This document shows, piece by piece, positions 24,864 to 36,264 of a stretch of 64,000 nt of DNA (the stretch's first letter is position 1; each line of letters opens with the position of its first letter). Origin of the DNA: Streptococcus oralis (GTDB taxonomy: Bacteria > Bacillota > Bacilli > Lactobacillales > Streptococcaceae); assembly GCF_001075875.1 (NCBI RefSeq), contig NZ_JUOS01000115.1:1-64000 (forward strand). The letters run 5' to 3'. Below the pieces are notes generated by a model that did not search any database, was not told the DNA's origin, and saw only the letters and a program-made list of their open reading frames with translations. Position numbers and translations under genes: made by a program.

Positions 24864-26348
24864 TTACTTGCGATATAAACGATCGTATTGGTAGTAAGGA
24901 TCAAAGGTTACATTGATTCCTAGTTTGCGAAGAACATTTTTGTCTTCGTCTGTTAGGATAATCGTAGAGTGAGCTTCGCTTCCTTTGAGGTTTCCGAGTT
25001 CTTTCATGGCACGATCTGCATCAGGATTCTGCATAGCTGTGATTGCAAGTGCGATAAGGATTTCATTTGAGTGGAGTCGGGGATTGCGACTACCCAAGTG
25101 ATTGATTTTCAAACCTTGGATTGGTTTCACCACTTCTGGTTCAATTAATTTTGTTTCAGCATTGATGTTAGCTGATTTCTTGATTGCATTGATCAAAGCA
25201 GCGGCTGTTGGACCAAAGAGTTCTGAGTTCTTACCAGTAACGATTTCACCAGAAGGTAATTCAAGAGCTAGAGCAGGTCCGCCTGTTTCTTCTGCTTTTT
25301 GACGTGCGGCAACAGCAACTTTTCTATCAGCTGGTGTGATACCTAGGTCATTCATGAGAAGCTCAATCTTCTTCACAGCAGTTTCTCCAACCTTCTCAGC
25401 TTTGAAGTCAAGAACTGTCTGGTAATAGCGACGGATAATTTCCTGTTTAGATGCTTCAATGGCAGCGTCGTTATCAGTGATTGCAAAACCAACCATGTTG
25501 ACACCCATGTCAGTTGGAGATGCATAAGGAGACTCCCCCAAGATACGTTCCAGCATACGCTTAAGGACAGGGAAAATTTCAATGTCGCGGTTGTAGTTGA
25601 CTGTGGTTTCTCCATAAGTTTGGAGATGGAATGGGTCAATCATGTTGACATCATCTAGGTCTGCTGTAGCAGCTTCATAAGCCAAGTTGACTGGATGATG
25701 AAGTGGGAGATTCCAAACTGGGAAGGTTTCAAATTTGGCATAACCAGATTTGATACCATTGATTTGGTCGTGGTACATGTTAGACATACAAGTTGCCAAT
25801 TTCCCTGAACCAGGCCCAGGAGCAGTCACGACAATCAAGTTACGACTAGTTTTGATATAGTCGTTTTTCCCCATACCTTCAGGAGAAATGATGTGATCCA
25901 TATCTGTCGGATACCCCTTGATAGGGTAGTGGAGATAAGAGTCGATACCATTTTTCTCTAATTGATTACGGAAAGCATCAGCTGCCGGTTGGCCTGCATA
26001 TTGAGTAATGACAACTGAACCAACAAAGATACCGAGTTCATTGAATTTATCGATCAAACGAAGCACTTCTTGGTCATAAGAAATGCCCAAGTCTCCACGA
26101 GCTTTTGAGTGCTCGATATTGCTAGCGTTAATAGCGATAACAACCTCAACTTGCTCCTTCAATTCTTGTAAGAGTTTGATTTTGTTATCTGGTTCGTATC
26201 CAGGGAGGACACGAGCAGCGTGGAAATCTTCTAACATTTTGCCACCAAACTCCAAGTAGAGTTTGCCGTCAAATTGGTTGATGCGCTCCAAGATATGGTC
26301 GCGTTGTAGATTTAAATATTGTTCAGAACTAAAAGCTTGTTTTTTCAT
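24864..26348 (-). CDS. DUF1846 family protein
   Basis: The protein has 494 residues from the ATG at 26348 ([13 protein letters not shown]), which follows AGAGGT; an in-frame ATG at 26399 would add 17 hydrophobic residues with no ribosome binding site. It is a conserved DUF1846 protein of Firmicutes with an N-terminal nucleotide-binding-like fold; the segment [15 protein letters not shown] near residue 175 resembles a P-loop. No enzymatic activity is established to my knowledge. It is divergent from dexB and monocistronic. Confidence 0.85.
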   Translation of the reverse strand: MKKQAFSSEQYLNLQRDHILERINQFDGKLYLEFGGKMLEDFHAARVLPGYEPDNKIKLLQELKEQVEVVIAINASNIEHSKARGDLGISYDQEVLRLIDKFNELGIFVGSVVITQYAGQPAADAFRNQLEKNGIDSYLHYPIKGYPTDMDHIISPEGMGKNDYIKTSRNLIVVTAPGPGSGKLATCMSNMYHDQINGIKSGYAKFETFPVWNLPLHHPVNLAYEAATADLDDVNMIDPFHLQTYGETTVNYNRDIEIFPVLKRMLERILGESPYASPTDMGVNMVGFAITDNDAAIEASKQEIIRRYYQTVLDFKAEKVGETAVKKIELLMNDLGITPADRKVAVAARQKAEETGGPALALELPSGEIVTGKNSELFGPTAAALINAIKKSANINAETKLIEPEVVKPIQGLKINHLGSRNPRLHSNEILIALAITAMQNPDADRAMKELGNLKGSEAHSTIILTDEDKNVLRKLGINVTFDPYYQYDRLYRK

Positions 26349-26428
26349 TTTTTTACCTCTGACCTCTATTATATAAAAAAAATAGAAGATAAGAAACAAC
26401 GGAGGTTCGAAATAAGGAAAAAGATTGA

Positions 26429-28109
<1,681 letters not shown>

Positions 28110-28115
28110 ACCCAT

Positions 28116-28149
28116 AAACTCAAGTATCCAAAGATGCTTGAGTTTTTTT
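28116..28149 (+). terminator. Terminator after dexB
   Basis: AAACTCAAG / CTTGAGTTT stem with a 12-base loop and a TTTTTTT run, seven bases after the stop codon. Confidence 0.85.
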
Positions 28150-28218
28150 CTAAAATAAGTGTAGAAATTTCTTTAATAAATATTAGTTTGAATTTTCTAA
28201 AAAATACCCTTAAAACCT

Positions 28219-28246
28219 TTGCTTTTATATAAAAATAGGGTATAAT
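28219..28246 (+). promoter_or_regulatory. Promoter of the first ali-type gene
   Basis: TTGCTT at 28219-28224, a 16-base spacer and TATAAT at 28241-28246; AAAGGAG precedes the ATG at 28279. Confidence 0.6.
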
Positions 28247-28278
28247 GGTGAAAAATAGTATTTTAAAGGAGAATACCG

Positions 28279-30246
28279 ATGAAATCGAAAAAGTGGCTCG
28301 CAGTAGCAGGGATAACGATGAGCGCAGCTCTTCTTTTGGCGGCTTGTGGCAAGACTGAGAAAAAAGCAGATGCTCCAACAACATTTTCGTATGTTTATGC
28401 TATTGATCCAACAACATTGGACTATAGCGTTACTAGTAAAAGTTCAACATCAGATGTCATCGCCAACCTGGTCGACGGACTTTTGGAAAATGACAAATAT
28501 GGAAACTTGATTCCATCGCTTGCTGAAGACTGGTCTGTTTCACAAGATGGTTTGACTTACACATACAAGCTACGTAAAGGTGTCAAATGGTATACTTCTG
28601 AAGGAGAAGAGTATGCTGAAGTCAAGGCCCAAGACTTTGTGACTGGTTTGAAACATGCTGCAGATGGTAAATCAGATGGCCTAACACTTATCCAAGACTC
28701 CATCAAAGGATTGGCAGAGTACGTTAGCGGTGAAACGAATGACTTTTCAACGGTAGGGATCAAAGCAGTTGATGACTATACGGTTGAGTATACCTTGAAC
28801 AAACCAGAAAGCTTCTGGAATTCTAAGGTAACAACAGCAACCATGCTCCCAGTTAATGAAGAATTCTTAAATTCTCAAGGGAAAGATTACGGTGCAGCAG
28901 CGCCTTCAGGTATTCTCTACAATGGTCCTTATATTTTGAAGAACTTCACTTCGAAATCCGTGATTGAGTACGAAAAGAACCCGAATTACTGGGACAAGGA
29001 CAATGTGAAGATTGACCACGTCAAGCTTACTTTCTACGACGGCTCTGACCAAGAATCATTGATTCGTAGCTTTGCGTCAGGCTCATATACGACAGCTCGC
29101 CTCTTCCCAACTAGCTCAAGCTTTGATTCAACTAAGAAAGAATACGGCGATAAGATCGTTTATAGTCCACAAGAAGCCACTAGCTATTACTTTACTTTCA
29201 ACGTAAATCGTCAGTCTTACAATAAAACAGCTAAGACAGATGATGCCCAAAAAACATCAACTAAAGAAGCGCTTCTCAATAAAAACTTCCGTCAAGCCAT
29301 CAACTTCGCTCTTGACCGCCATGCTTACTCTGCACAGATGAATGGCGAAGAAGGTGCAGACAAGATTATCCGTACCAGCCTTGTGCCTTATGACTATGTT
29401 CAGGTTGGTGAAAAGACCTTCGGTGAATTGGCTCAAGAACAATTGGTAACATACGGAGACCAGTGGAAGGATGTAGCTTTGACAGATGGTAAAGATACCC
29501 TTTACAATCCAACAAAAGCAAAAGCTGCCTTTGAAAAAGCAAAATCAGAATTGCAAGCTAAAGGTGTAACCTTCCCAATCCATTTGGATATTCCAGTTGA
29601 ACAGACAGATGTCATTGCTGTACAGCAGACCAACTCCCTCAAACAGTCTGTCGAAGCAGCACTTGGAAGTGAAAATGTTGTCATCGATGTACTGCAAATG
29701 ACTGACAATGAGAAAATGAGCATTACATCTCAAGCTAAAGTGCCTTCTCAAAAAGACTATGACTTGAATGGAACTGGTTGGGGGCCAGACTATCAAGATC
29801 CGGCAACCTATCTCAATATTCTAGATGCTAAGAAGGGTTCTGCCCTTAAACACTTGGGTATCACAAAAGGTAAAGATCCAGAAGTCATGACTCAAGTTGG
29901 ACTTGATGAGTACAAGAAACTCTTGGATGATGCAGCATCAGAAACGAGCGATCTCAACAAACGCTATGAAAAATATGCCAAAGCACAAGCATGGGTTTCA
30001 GATAGCTCACTCCTTATCCCTGTAGCATCTTCAGGTGGTTCTCCGACAGTTAGTCGTACAGTGCCATTTACAAAAGCATACTCTCAAGTTGGTATCAAGG
30101 GTGATCCATTTGTATTTAAAGGCTTAGAGTTGCAAAACGATATTGTAACCACTAAAGAATACGAAGAAGCTCTTAAGAAATGGCAAAAAGAGAAAATCGA
30201 AACAAATGCCAAATACCAAAAAGAACTAGCAAATCACGTTAAATAG
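28279..30246 (+). CDS. Oligopeptide-binding lipoprotein, AmiA/AliA/AliB family (1)
   Basis: This 655-residue lipoprotein has a signal peptide ending in the lipobox LLAACGK (Cys23) and the SBP_bac_5 fold of peptide-binding proteins. Landmarks are IANLVDGLLENDKYGNLIP (near 63), LAEDWSVSQDGLTYTYKLR (near 78) and NKNFRQAINFALDR (near 335). Such proteins deliver peptides to the Ami permease, which is not in this window. It is followed by a paralogue and lies next to dexB, like aliA or the aliC/aliD genes of unencapsulated pneumococci. It has its own promoter and terminator (30262-30298). Which Ali type it is cannot be settled by eye. Confidence 0.9.
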   Translation: MKSKKWLAVAGITMSAALLLAACGKTEKKADAPTTFSYVYAIDPTTLDYSVTSKSSTSDVIANLVDGLLENDKYGNLIPSLAEDWSVSQDGLTYTYKLRKGVKWYTSEGEEYAEVKAQDFVTGLKHAADGKSDGLTLIQDSIKGLAEYVSGETNDFSTVGIKAVDDYTVEYTLNKPESFWNSKVTTATMLPVNEEFLNSQGKDYGAAAPSGILYNGPYILKNFTSKSVIEYEKNPNYWDKDNVKIDHVKLTFYDGSDQESLIRSFASGSYTTARLFPTSSSFDSTKKEYGDKIVYSPQEATSYYFTFNVNRQSYNKTAKTDDAQKTSTKEALLNKNFRQAINFALDRHAYSAQMNGEEGADKIIRTSLVPYDYVQVGEKTFGELAQEQLVTYGDQWKDVALTDGKDTLYNPTKAKAAFEKAKSELQAKGVTFPIHLDIPVEQTDVIAVQQTNSLKQSVEAALGSENVVIDVLQMTDNEKMSITSQAKVPSQKDYDLNGTGWGPDYQDPATYLNILDAKKGSALKHLGITKGKDPEVMTQVGLDEYKKLLDDAASETSDLNKRYEKYAKAQAWVSDSSLLIPVASSGGSPTVSRTVPFTKAYSQVGIKGDPFVFKGLELQNDIVTTKEYEEALKKWQKEKIETNAKYQKELANHVK

Positions 30247-30261
30247 TCTTTTGTAACGAAT

Positions 30262-30298
30262 AAAGAAATCCTGTTTTAAAGCAGGATTTCTTTCTTTT
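30262..30298 (+). terminator. Terminator after the first ali-type gene
   Basis: AAAGAAATCCTG / CAGGATTTCTTT perfect 12-base stem followed by a T-rich run. Confidence 0.85.
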
Positions 30299-30335
30299 CT
30301 CCTTTTATTAACGAATGGATAAATAAGGATATAAC

Positions 30336-30364
30336 TTTACTTTTAGGTCAAAATTTGATAATAT
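30336..30364 (+). promoter_or_regulatory. Promoter of the second ali-type gene
   Basis: TTTACT (30336-30341), 17 bases, TAATAT (30359-30364); AAGGAG precedes the ATG at 30407. The second ali gene is therefore probably transcribed separately. Confidence 0.5.
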
Positions 30365-30406
30365 AGTTGTATGTTACAAAACCTAACATATAAGGAGAAA
30401 TGAAAC

Positions 30407-32365
30407 ATGAAACTTAAAAAACGTTTGATTGGAGCGGGGCTGACACTTGCTGCTGCGGTCTTGTTGACAGCGTGTGGGAAGACAGCATCGGATGCTAAAA
30501 CCTACTCGTCAACATTTGGTGCCGATCCAACAACCTTCAACTACCTTTTGGACTATTCAGGCGATAACACTGCTGTTGTAACCAACTTGATAGATGGTTT
30601 GCTTGAAAATGACAATTATGGAAATCTCATTCCTGCTCTTGCAGAAGATTGGAGTGTTTCAAAGGATGGCTTGACTTACACTTATAAACTTCGTCAAGAT
30701 GCTAAATGGTTCACGGCTGATGGGGAAGAATACGCCTCAATTAAAGCACAAGATTTCGTCACAGGTATCAAGTATGCAGCTGATAACAAGAGTCAAGCGC
30801 TTGATTTGATTCAAAACTCAATCAAGGGATTAGATGATTATGTGACAGGTGCAAATACTGACTTTTCAAATGTTGGAGTCAAAGCCTTGGATGACCATAC
30901 TGTCCAATATACCTTGACACGACCAGAACCATTCTGGAACTCTAAGACTACCAATAGTATCTTGTTCCCAGTGAATGAAGAATTCTTGACTTCTAAGGGT
31001 AAAGAATTTGGAGAGTTGAAAGCAGATGGTATTCTTTATAGCGGTCCTTATTTGTTAAAAGAATTTACATCAAAATCATCACTTGAGTACAAGAAGAATC
31101 CTCATTACTATGACCAAGAAAAAGTAACGATTGAAAGAGTTAAATTGGCCTATGTTGATGGTTCTGACCAAGATATGACAATCCGCAATTTCGAAAGTGG
31201 AGCCTACTCGTCTGCTGGTGTCTACCCAAATAGCTCAAACTTTGCAAAGACTAAGGAAAAATATAAGGACAACATCGTCTATAGCTTGCAGGACGCAACT
31301 TCTTGGTACTATAATTTTAACGTTAACCGCCAAGCATACAATCATACAGCTAAGACTAGCGATGAGCAAAAACAAGCGACCCAAGCTGCTATTTTAAATA
31401 AAAACTTCCGTCAAGCCATCAACTTTGCAATTGATCGTACAGCCTACTCGGCTCAATCTAATGGAGAAGAAGCTGCTAAAAACACCCTTCGTAACACGCT
31501 TGTCCCACCAACTTTCGTGCAGGTTGGAGATAAGACCTTTGGTGAGACAGTTTCATCTAAGTTGGTAAACTACGGTACGCAGTGGTCAAATATGAATCTT
31601 GAAGATGCTCAAGATGGATACTTCAACAAAGAAAAAGCACAAGCTCAATTTGCTGAGGCTAAGAAAGAATTAGAAGCTCAAGGCGTGAGTTTCCCGATTC
31701 ATTTGGACTTGCCTGTAGATCAAGTTAACAAAACCTTGCTTCCAAAGATTCATTCGCTTAAACAATCTGTCGAATCAACTCTTGGGGCAGAAAATGTAGT
31801 GATTGATGTCGTTCAAATTTCAACAGAAGACTATGCCAATGCGACATTCCAAGCACCAACCACAGCTGATCATGACTATGATTTGAACTTGGATGGTTGG
31901 TCTGCAGACTACCAAGATCCATCAACTTATCTTAATCCTTTCAACGCTGAGGATGGATTCTATCTCAAGATTTTAGGACTTGATCCAAGCAAGGATACGG
32001 ATAAGATTACAAGTATTGGATTGGACCAGTATACTCAAAAATTGAAAGCGGCAGATGCAGAAAATACAGACGTAGCCAAACGCTATGAAAATTATGCAGA
32101 TGCACAAGCCTGGTTGATTGATAGTTCGCTATTGCTCCCTGTAAATTCAAACGGTGGTGGAGCTTCAGTGACACGTGTGACACCATTTACACGAGCTTAC
32201 TCACTTGTTGGAATCAAAGGTACTGGAAGCAACTACAAGTACATGAGATTGCAAACTAAAGTAGTAACAACTGCTCAATTTGACGAAGCTAAAGTCAAAT
32301 GGGAACAAGAACGTAAAAATTCTGTCGAAAAGAGTCAAAAAGACTTTGAAAGTCACGTGAAATAA
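30407..32365 (+). CDS. Oligopeptide-binding lipoprotein, AmiA/AliA/AliB family (2)
   Basis: This 652-residue lipoprotein has the lipobox LLTACGK (Cys23) and is a clear paralogue of the preceding protein over its whole length (for example NLIDGLLENDNYGNLIPALA, and NKNFRQAINFAIDR). Substitutions are spread throughout, which suggests an old duplication or separate acquisition with different peptide specificity. It is the gene nearest the polysaccharide operon. In pneumococcus, tandem ali-like genes occupy the capsule site of unencapsulated strains; here they coexist with a polysaccharide operon. Confidence 0.9.
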   Translation: MKLKKRLIGAGLTLAAAVLLTACGKTASDAKTYSSTFGADPTTFNYLLDYSGDNTAVVTNLIDGLLENDNYGNLIPALAEDWSVSKDGLTYTYKLRQDAKWFTADGEEYASIKAQDFVTGIKYAADNKSQALDLIQNSIKGLDDYVTGANTDFSNVGVKALDDHTVQYTLTRPEPFWNSKTTNSILFPVNEEFLTSKGKEFGELKADGILYSGPYLLKEFTSKSSLEYKKNPHYYDQEKVTIERVKLAYVDGSDQDMTIRNFESGAYSSAGVYPNSSNFAKTKEKYKDNIVYSLQDATSWYYNFNVNRQAYNHTAKTSDEQKQATQAAILNKNFRQAINFAIDRTAYSAQSNGEEAAKNTLRNTLVPPTFVQVGDKTFGETVSSKLVNYGTQWSNMNLEDAQDGYFNKEKAQAQFAEAKKELEAQGVSFPIHLDLPVDQVNKTLLPKIHSLKQSVESTLGAENVVIDVVQISTEDYANATFQAPTTADHDYDLNLDGWSADYQDPSTYLNPFNAEDGFYLKILGLDPSKDTDKITSIGLDQYTQKLKAADAENTDVAKRYENYADAQAWLIDSSLLLPVNSNGGGASVTRVTPFTRAYSLVGIKGTGSNYKYMRLQTKVVTTAQFDEAKVKWEQERKNSVEKSQKDFESHVK

Positions 32366-32380
32366 TTTTAAGAAGAGGAA

Positions 32381-32507
32381 ACGGGGCAGAAATCTGTAGG
32401 CAAATGTCGGTGTCGTAGACTAAATGACGAACAAAAAATTATCAGCTGCCGCGACAAAACTTCATTAGCAATTGCCATAAAGGTCGGGATTTTTGCCCGG
32501 CCTTTTT
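32381..32507. repeat. Palindromic repeat element with terminal hairpin
   Basis: The ends GGGGCAGAAATC (32383 onward) and GATTTTTGCCC (to about 32498) are imperfect inverted complements of each other, about 115 bases apart. The inner part contains GTCGGTGTCGTAGAC and CAGCTGCCGCGAC. The right end alone forms a terminator hairpin (AGGTCGGG/CCCGGCCT, 32479-32507, followed by TTTTT). This looks like a miniature repetitive element of the streptococcal type that also ends the ali transcript. Confidence 0.5.
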
Positions 32508-32669
32508 AACATAGAAACCTTTTTTAAGTAACGTTTTAGCCATTTTATCATTGGAGTTTACTATTCTTGTTTTTAAGGTAAATAAAAACGATTACCAAGT
32601 GTATATTGATGGTATCCAGTACCACTTTGTGATATAATTAAAGTAAAAAATACTTTGTAGAGGTGTAAG
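32508..32669 (+). promoter_or_regulatory. Promoter region of the polysaccharide operon
   Basis: TGATATAAT (TATAAT at 32633-32638) is an extended -10 without a good -35, as expected for the conserved cps promoter of Mitis-group streptococci. AGAGGTG precedes the TTG start of wzg. Confidence 0.55.
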
Positions 32670-34115
32670 TTGAGTAGACATTCAAAAGGAAGAAAAACGA
32701 GCAAGATTCAACAAAACATCAATATCATTTTGTTGTTTGTATATGTCGTGCTTGCTTGTTTTTTACTGTTTTTAATATTCAGATATCATATTTTAGCAAT
32801 TAGCTATGCCAATGTCCTTATAGCGATCGCTATGATTTTGCTTGCGCTAATAGCCTTGTTTTTGATTTTAAAGAGAAAAGCCAAGATATTCACCATGATT
32901 TTACTCGTGGTTCTGGTCATTGTGAATGCAGTTTCTTTGATTGGAGTTCATCAATTCGTTAGCCTAGCAAATCAATTAAATGCAACATCTAACTATTCTA
33001 GTTACTCCATCAGTGTTGCAGTTTTGGCGGATAGCGAGATTGGAAATGTCTCAGAATTATCCAGTGTGGCAGCCCCAACCAAAACAGATGCAGAAAATAT
33101 CAAAAAATTGCTCGATGATATTAAGACAAGTCAGAGTAAAGACTTAACGGTTGAAGACAGTTCTTCCTATCTTGCAGCTTATAAGAGTCTCTTAGCTGGA
33201 GAGACCAAGGCAATTATTTTGAACAGTGTCTTTGAAAATTTGATCGAACAAGAGTATCCAGACCATGCCAAAAAGATCAAGAAGATTTATACCAAAGAAC
33301 TAACCAAGAGCGTTGAAGCGCCTAAAGTTTCTCAAAACAAGGCTTTTAATATCTACATCAGTGGGATTGACACATACGGACCGATTAGCTCCGTTTCTCG
33401 TTCGGATGTCAATATCATTATGACGGTCAATCAAGAGACCAAGAAAATTCTCCTGACAACAACGCCTAGGGATGCTTATGTGCCTATAGCTGATGGTGGC
33501 AATAACCAAAATGATAAATTGACCCATGCAGGTATTTATGGCGTGGATGCTTCCATTCATACCTTAGAAAATCTCTATGGAATTGATCTGAATTACTATG
33601 CACGACTCAACTTCACTTCCTTCTTGAAATTAATTGACCTCTTAGGTGGTGTCGATGTTTATAATGATCAAGAGTTCACATCTCTTCATGGGAACTATCA
33701 CTTCCCTGTTGGGAATGTTCATCTAAACTCTGAGCAGGCTCTAGGATTTGTTCGTGAACGTTATTCCTTGACCAATGGTGATGGAGACCGTGGACGTAAT
33801 CAACAAAAAGTCATTGCTGCTATTATTCAAAAACTAACTTCAGCAGAAGCCTTGAAGAATTTTGATGGTATTATGCAAGGATTGCAAGATTCTGTACAAA
33901 CCAATATGCCTCCTGAAACCATGGTTAGCTTAGTAAATGCCCAACTAGCAAGTGGAGGAAAATATACTGTCATCACTCGAGATCTAAAGGGAACTGGTCG
34001 TATGGATCTTCCTTCCTATGCCATGCCTGACAGTAGCCTTTATATGCTAGAGGTCGATCCAAATAGCTTGGAGACACTCAAAACAGAAATCAAAGATATC
34101 ATGGAAGGAAAATAA
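32670..34115 (+). CDS. wzg: LytR-CpsA-Psr family protein Wzg
   Basis: This 481-residue membrane protein is the first gene of streptococcal cps operons (also called cpsA). Three N-terminal membrane segments (about 18-40, 45-66, 72-93) are followed by an accessory domain and the LCP domain (about 225-385, with [22 protein letters not shown] and [20 protein letters not shown]). LCP proteins attach polysaccharide from undecaprenyl carriers to peptidoglycan. It starts at TTG 32670 behind AGAGGTG; there is no usable ATG near it. Confidence 0.95.
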   Translation: MSRHSKGRKTSKIQQNINIILLFVYVVLACFLLFLIFRYHILAISYANVLIAIAMILLALIALFLILKRKAKIFTMILLVVLVIVNAVSLIGVHQFVSLANQLNATSNYSSYSISVAVLADSEIGNVSELSSVAAPTKTDAENIKKLLDDIKTSQSKDLTVEDSSSYLAAYKSLLAGETKAIILNSVFENLIEQEYPDHAKKIKKIYTKELTKSVEAPKVSQNKAFNIYISGIDTYGPISSVSRSDVNIIMTVNQETKKILLTTTPRDAYVPIADGGNNQNDKLTHAGIYGVDASIHTLENLYGIDLNYYARLNFTSFLKLIDLLGGVDVYNDQEFTSLHGNYHFPVGNVHLNSEQALGFVRERYSLTNGDGDRGRNQQKVIAAIIQKLTSAEALKNFDGIMQGLQDSVQTNMPPETMVSLVNAQLASGGKYTVITRDLKGTGRMDLPSYAMPDSSLYMLEVDPNSLETLKTEIKDIMEGK

Positions 34116-34116
34116 G

Positions 34117-34848
34117 ATGATTGATATCCATTCACACATAGTTTTTGATGTAGACGATGGCCCAAAGGATAAGTCAGAGAGTATAGCACTTCTTAAGGAA
34201 GCCTATGCCCAAGGAGTCCGTACCATCGTTTCGACCTCCCATCGTCGGAAGGGGATGTTTGAAACACCAGAGGAGGACATTGCAAGAAATTTTAAAGTTG
34301 TCAAGGAGTTGGCTAAGGAGATTGATCCCGACTTCACCATCTTGTATGGAGCAGAAATCTATTACAGTAGTGATGCTTTAAACAAATTAGAGAATCAACA
34401 GATTCCTCAACTAAATGGTACCCGTTATGCCTTGATAGAATTTAGCATGAATACCCCTTATCGTGAAATCCATAGCGCATTGACCAATATTTTGATGTTG
34501 GGAATAACCCCTGTTATTGCCCATATAGAGCGTTACGATGCTTTGGAAAACAATGAAAAAAGGGTGCACGACCTCATCAACATGGGATGCTACACCCAGG
34601 TCAACAGTTCGAGTATTCTTAAACCAAAACTGTTTGGTGATACCTATAAATTCATGAAAAAGCGTGCTCGCTATTTCTTGGAGAGGGATTTGGTCCATAT
34701 AGTTGCTAGTGATATGCATAATCTAGATAGTCGTCCACCTTATATGCGAGAGGCTTATGAGATAGTGAGCAAAAAATATGGCCAAGATAAGGCTCGGGAA
34801 CTCTTCGTGAAAAATCCCGAAAAAGTCATTAAAGATCAAATAATATAG
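34117..34848 (+). CDS. wzh: Protein-tyrosine phosphatase Wzh (PHP domain)
   Basis: This 243-residue manganese-dependent phosphatase (cpsB) removes phosphate from the tyrosine kinase Wze and thereby controls polymer length and amount. The PHP metal-binding motifs are [16 protein letters not shown] at the N-terminus, STSHRR (near 40), EIYYS (near 76), IAHIERY (near 133) and ASDMHNL (near 200). It starts two bases after wzg. Confidence 0.95.
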   Translation: MIDIHSHIVFDVDDGPKDKSESIALLKEAYAQGVRTIVSTSHRRKGMFETPEEDIARNFKVVKELAKEIDPDFTILYGAEIYYSSDALNKLENQQIPQLNGTRYALIEFSMNTPYREIHSALTNILMLGITPVIAHIERYDALENNEKRVHDLINMGCYTQVNSSSILKPKLFGDTYKFMKKRARYFLERDLVHIVASDMHNLDSRPPYMREAYEIVSKKYGQDKARELFVKNPEKVIKDQII

Positions 34849-34856
34849 GAGTAAAA

Positions 34857-35549
34857 ATGAAAGAACAAGATACTATTGAAATCAACGTTATTCAGTTGTT
34901 AAAGGCACTATGGGCAAAGAAGCTACTAATCCTTCTTGTAGCTATCGTGACAGGAGTTGCTGCATTTGCATATAGTAGTTTTGTGGTCAAACCTGAGTAT
35001 AGAAGTACAACGCGAATCTATGTGGTCAATCGAAATCAAAGTGACAAACCAGGTTTGACAAATCAGGATCTACAAGCAGGAACATACTTGGTTAAGGACT
35101 ACCGTGAGATCATTCTTTCCCAAGATGTTCTTGAAAAGGTGGTTTCTGATCTAGGCTTGACCATCAATGCAAAAACATTGTCTAAGAAGGTTCAGGTAAC
35201 GGTTCCTGCAGATACACGTATCGTATCTATTTCAGTTAGCGACCATAAACCAGATGAAGCAAGTCGTATTGCAAATGCACTTCGAGAAGTTGCAGCACAG
35301 AAAATCATCGCAGTTACTCGAGTTTCGGATGTAACGACTCTTGAAGAAGCCCGTCCAGCTACTGGACCATCATCACCAAATATCCGTCGCAATACCTTGA
35401 TGGGAATCGGTGCTGGAGCAGGTCTGGTGATTATCGTGGTTCTACTAGTTGAGCTACTAGATGATCGTGTTAAACGTCCAGAAGATATCGAAGATGTTAT
35501 GAAAATCTCACTCCTTGGAGTCATTCCTGACATGGATAAATTAAAGTAA
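34857..35549 (+). CDS. wzd: Polysaccharide chain-length/co-polymerase protein Wzd
   Basis: This 230-residue Wzz-type membrane adaptor (cpsC) has two membrane segments (about 18-40 and 180-200) with an extracellular domain between. It activates the Wze kinase through its cytoplasmic C-terminus ([11 protein letters not shown]). ATAGGAG precedes its ATG, eight bases after wzh. Wzd and Wze together correspond to one bacterial tyrosine kinase split in two, as usual in Firmicutes. Confidence 0.95.
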   Translation: MKEQDTIEINVIQLLKALWAKKLLILLVAIVTGVAAFAYSSFVVKPEYRSTTRIYVVNRNQSDKPGLTNQDLQAGTYLVKDYREIILSQDVLEKVVSDLGLTINAKTLSKKVQVTVPADTRIVSISVSDHKPDEASRIANALREVAAQKIIAVTRVSDVTTLEEARPATGPSSPNIRRNTLMGIGAGAGLVIIVVLLVELLDDRVKRPEDIEDVMKISLLGVIPDMDKLK

Positions 35550-35559
35550 GGGAGAACTT

Positions 35560-36243
35560 ATGGCAAAGTTAGAATTATCACAACAAAAACTGAACTCTGT
35601 AAAAAAAGCAGAAGAGTACTACAATGCTTTACGTACAAATATACAATTGAGTGGCAATAACTTAAAGGTTATTGCTGTTACATCGGTTGACCCTAGCGAA
35701 GGAAAGTCTACAACAGCTACTAATGTTGCTTGGGCTTTTGCGCGTGCAGGCTACAAGACGCTGTTGATTGACGCCGACATCCGAAACTCAGTCATGTCTG
35801 GAGTATTCAAGTCAAGAGAAAAAATTACTGGTTTGACAGATTATCTAGCTGGCACTCAGGACTTGTCAAATGGCCTTTGTGAGACAAACGTTGAAAATTT
35901 ATTTATGATCCAGTCAGGAGCAGTTTCTCCAAATCCAACGGCTCTCCTTCAGAGTGATAAGTTTGGAAGTATGATCGAAACCTTGCACAAATATTTTGAC
36001 TATATTATCGTCGATACGGCACCGATTGGAGTTGTAATTGATGCAGCCATTATCGTCCAAAAATGTGATGCATCTATTTTGGTCGCGGAAGCTGGTGTGG
36101 CAAAACGAAGAGAAATTCAAAAAGCTAAAAGTCAGTTAGAGCACACTGGAATACCATTTTTGGGTGTAATTTTGAATAAATTTGACATTCAACGTGAAAG
36201 ATATGGTTCTTATGGGGCCTATGGTTCCTACGGGAAAAAATAA
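35560..36243 (+). CDS. wze: Tyrosine-protein kinase Wze
   Basis: This 227-residue cytoplasmic BY-kinase (cpsD) has Walker A (SVDPSEGKSTTATN, near 48), Walker A' (LLIDADIRNS, near 73) and Walker B (IIVDTAPIGV, near 150) motifs. Its C-terminus YGSYGAYGSYGKK carries the autophosphorylated YGX tyrosines. Its phosphorylation cycle with Wzh and Wzd adjusts polysaccharide output. AGGGAG precedes the ATG. Confidence 0.96.
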   Translation: MAKLELSQQKLNSVKKAEEYYNALRTNIQLSGNNLKVIAVTSVDPSEGKSTTATNVAWAFARAGYKTLLIDADIRNSVMSGVFKSREKITGLTDYLAGTQDLSNGLCETNVENLFMIQSGAVSPNPTALLQSDKFGSMIETLHKYFDYIIVDTAPIGVVIDAAIIVQKCDASILVAEAGVAKRREIQKAKSQLEHTGIPFLGVILNKFDIQRERYGSYGAYGSYGKK

Positions 36244-36264
36244 AATGAAGTTAGGGAGACTAGT

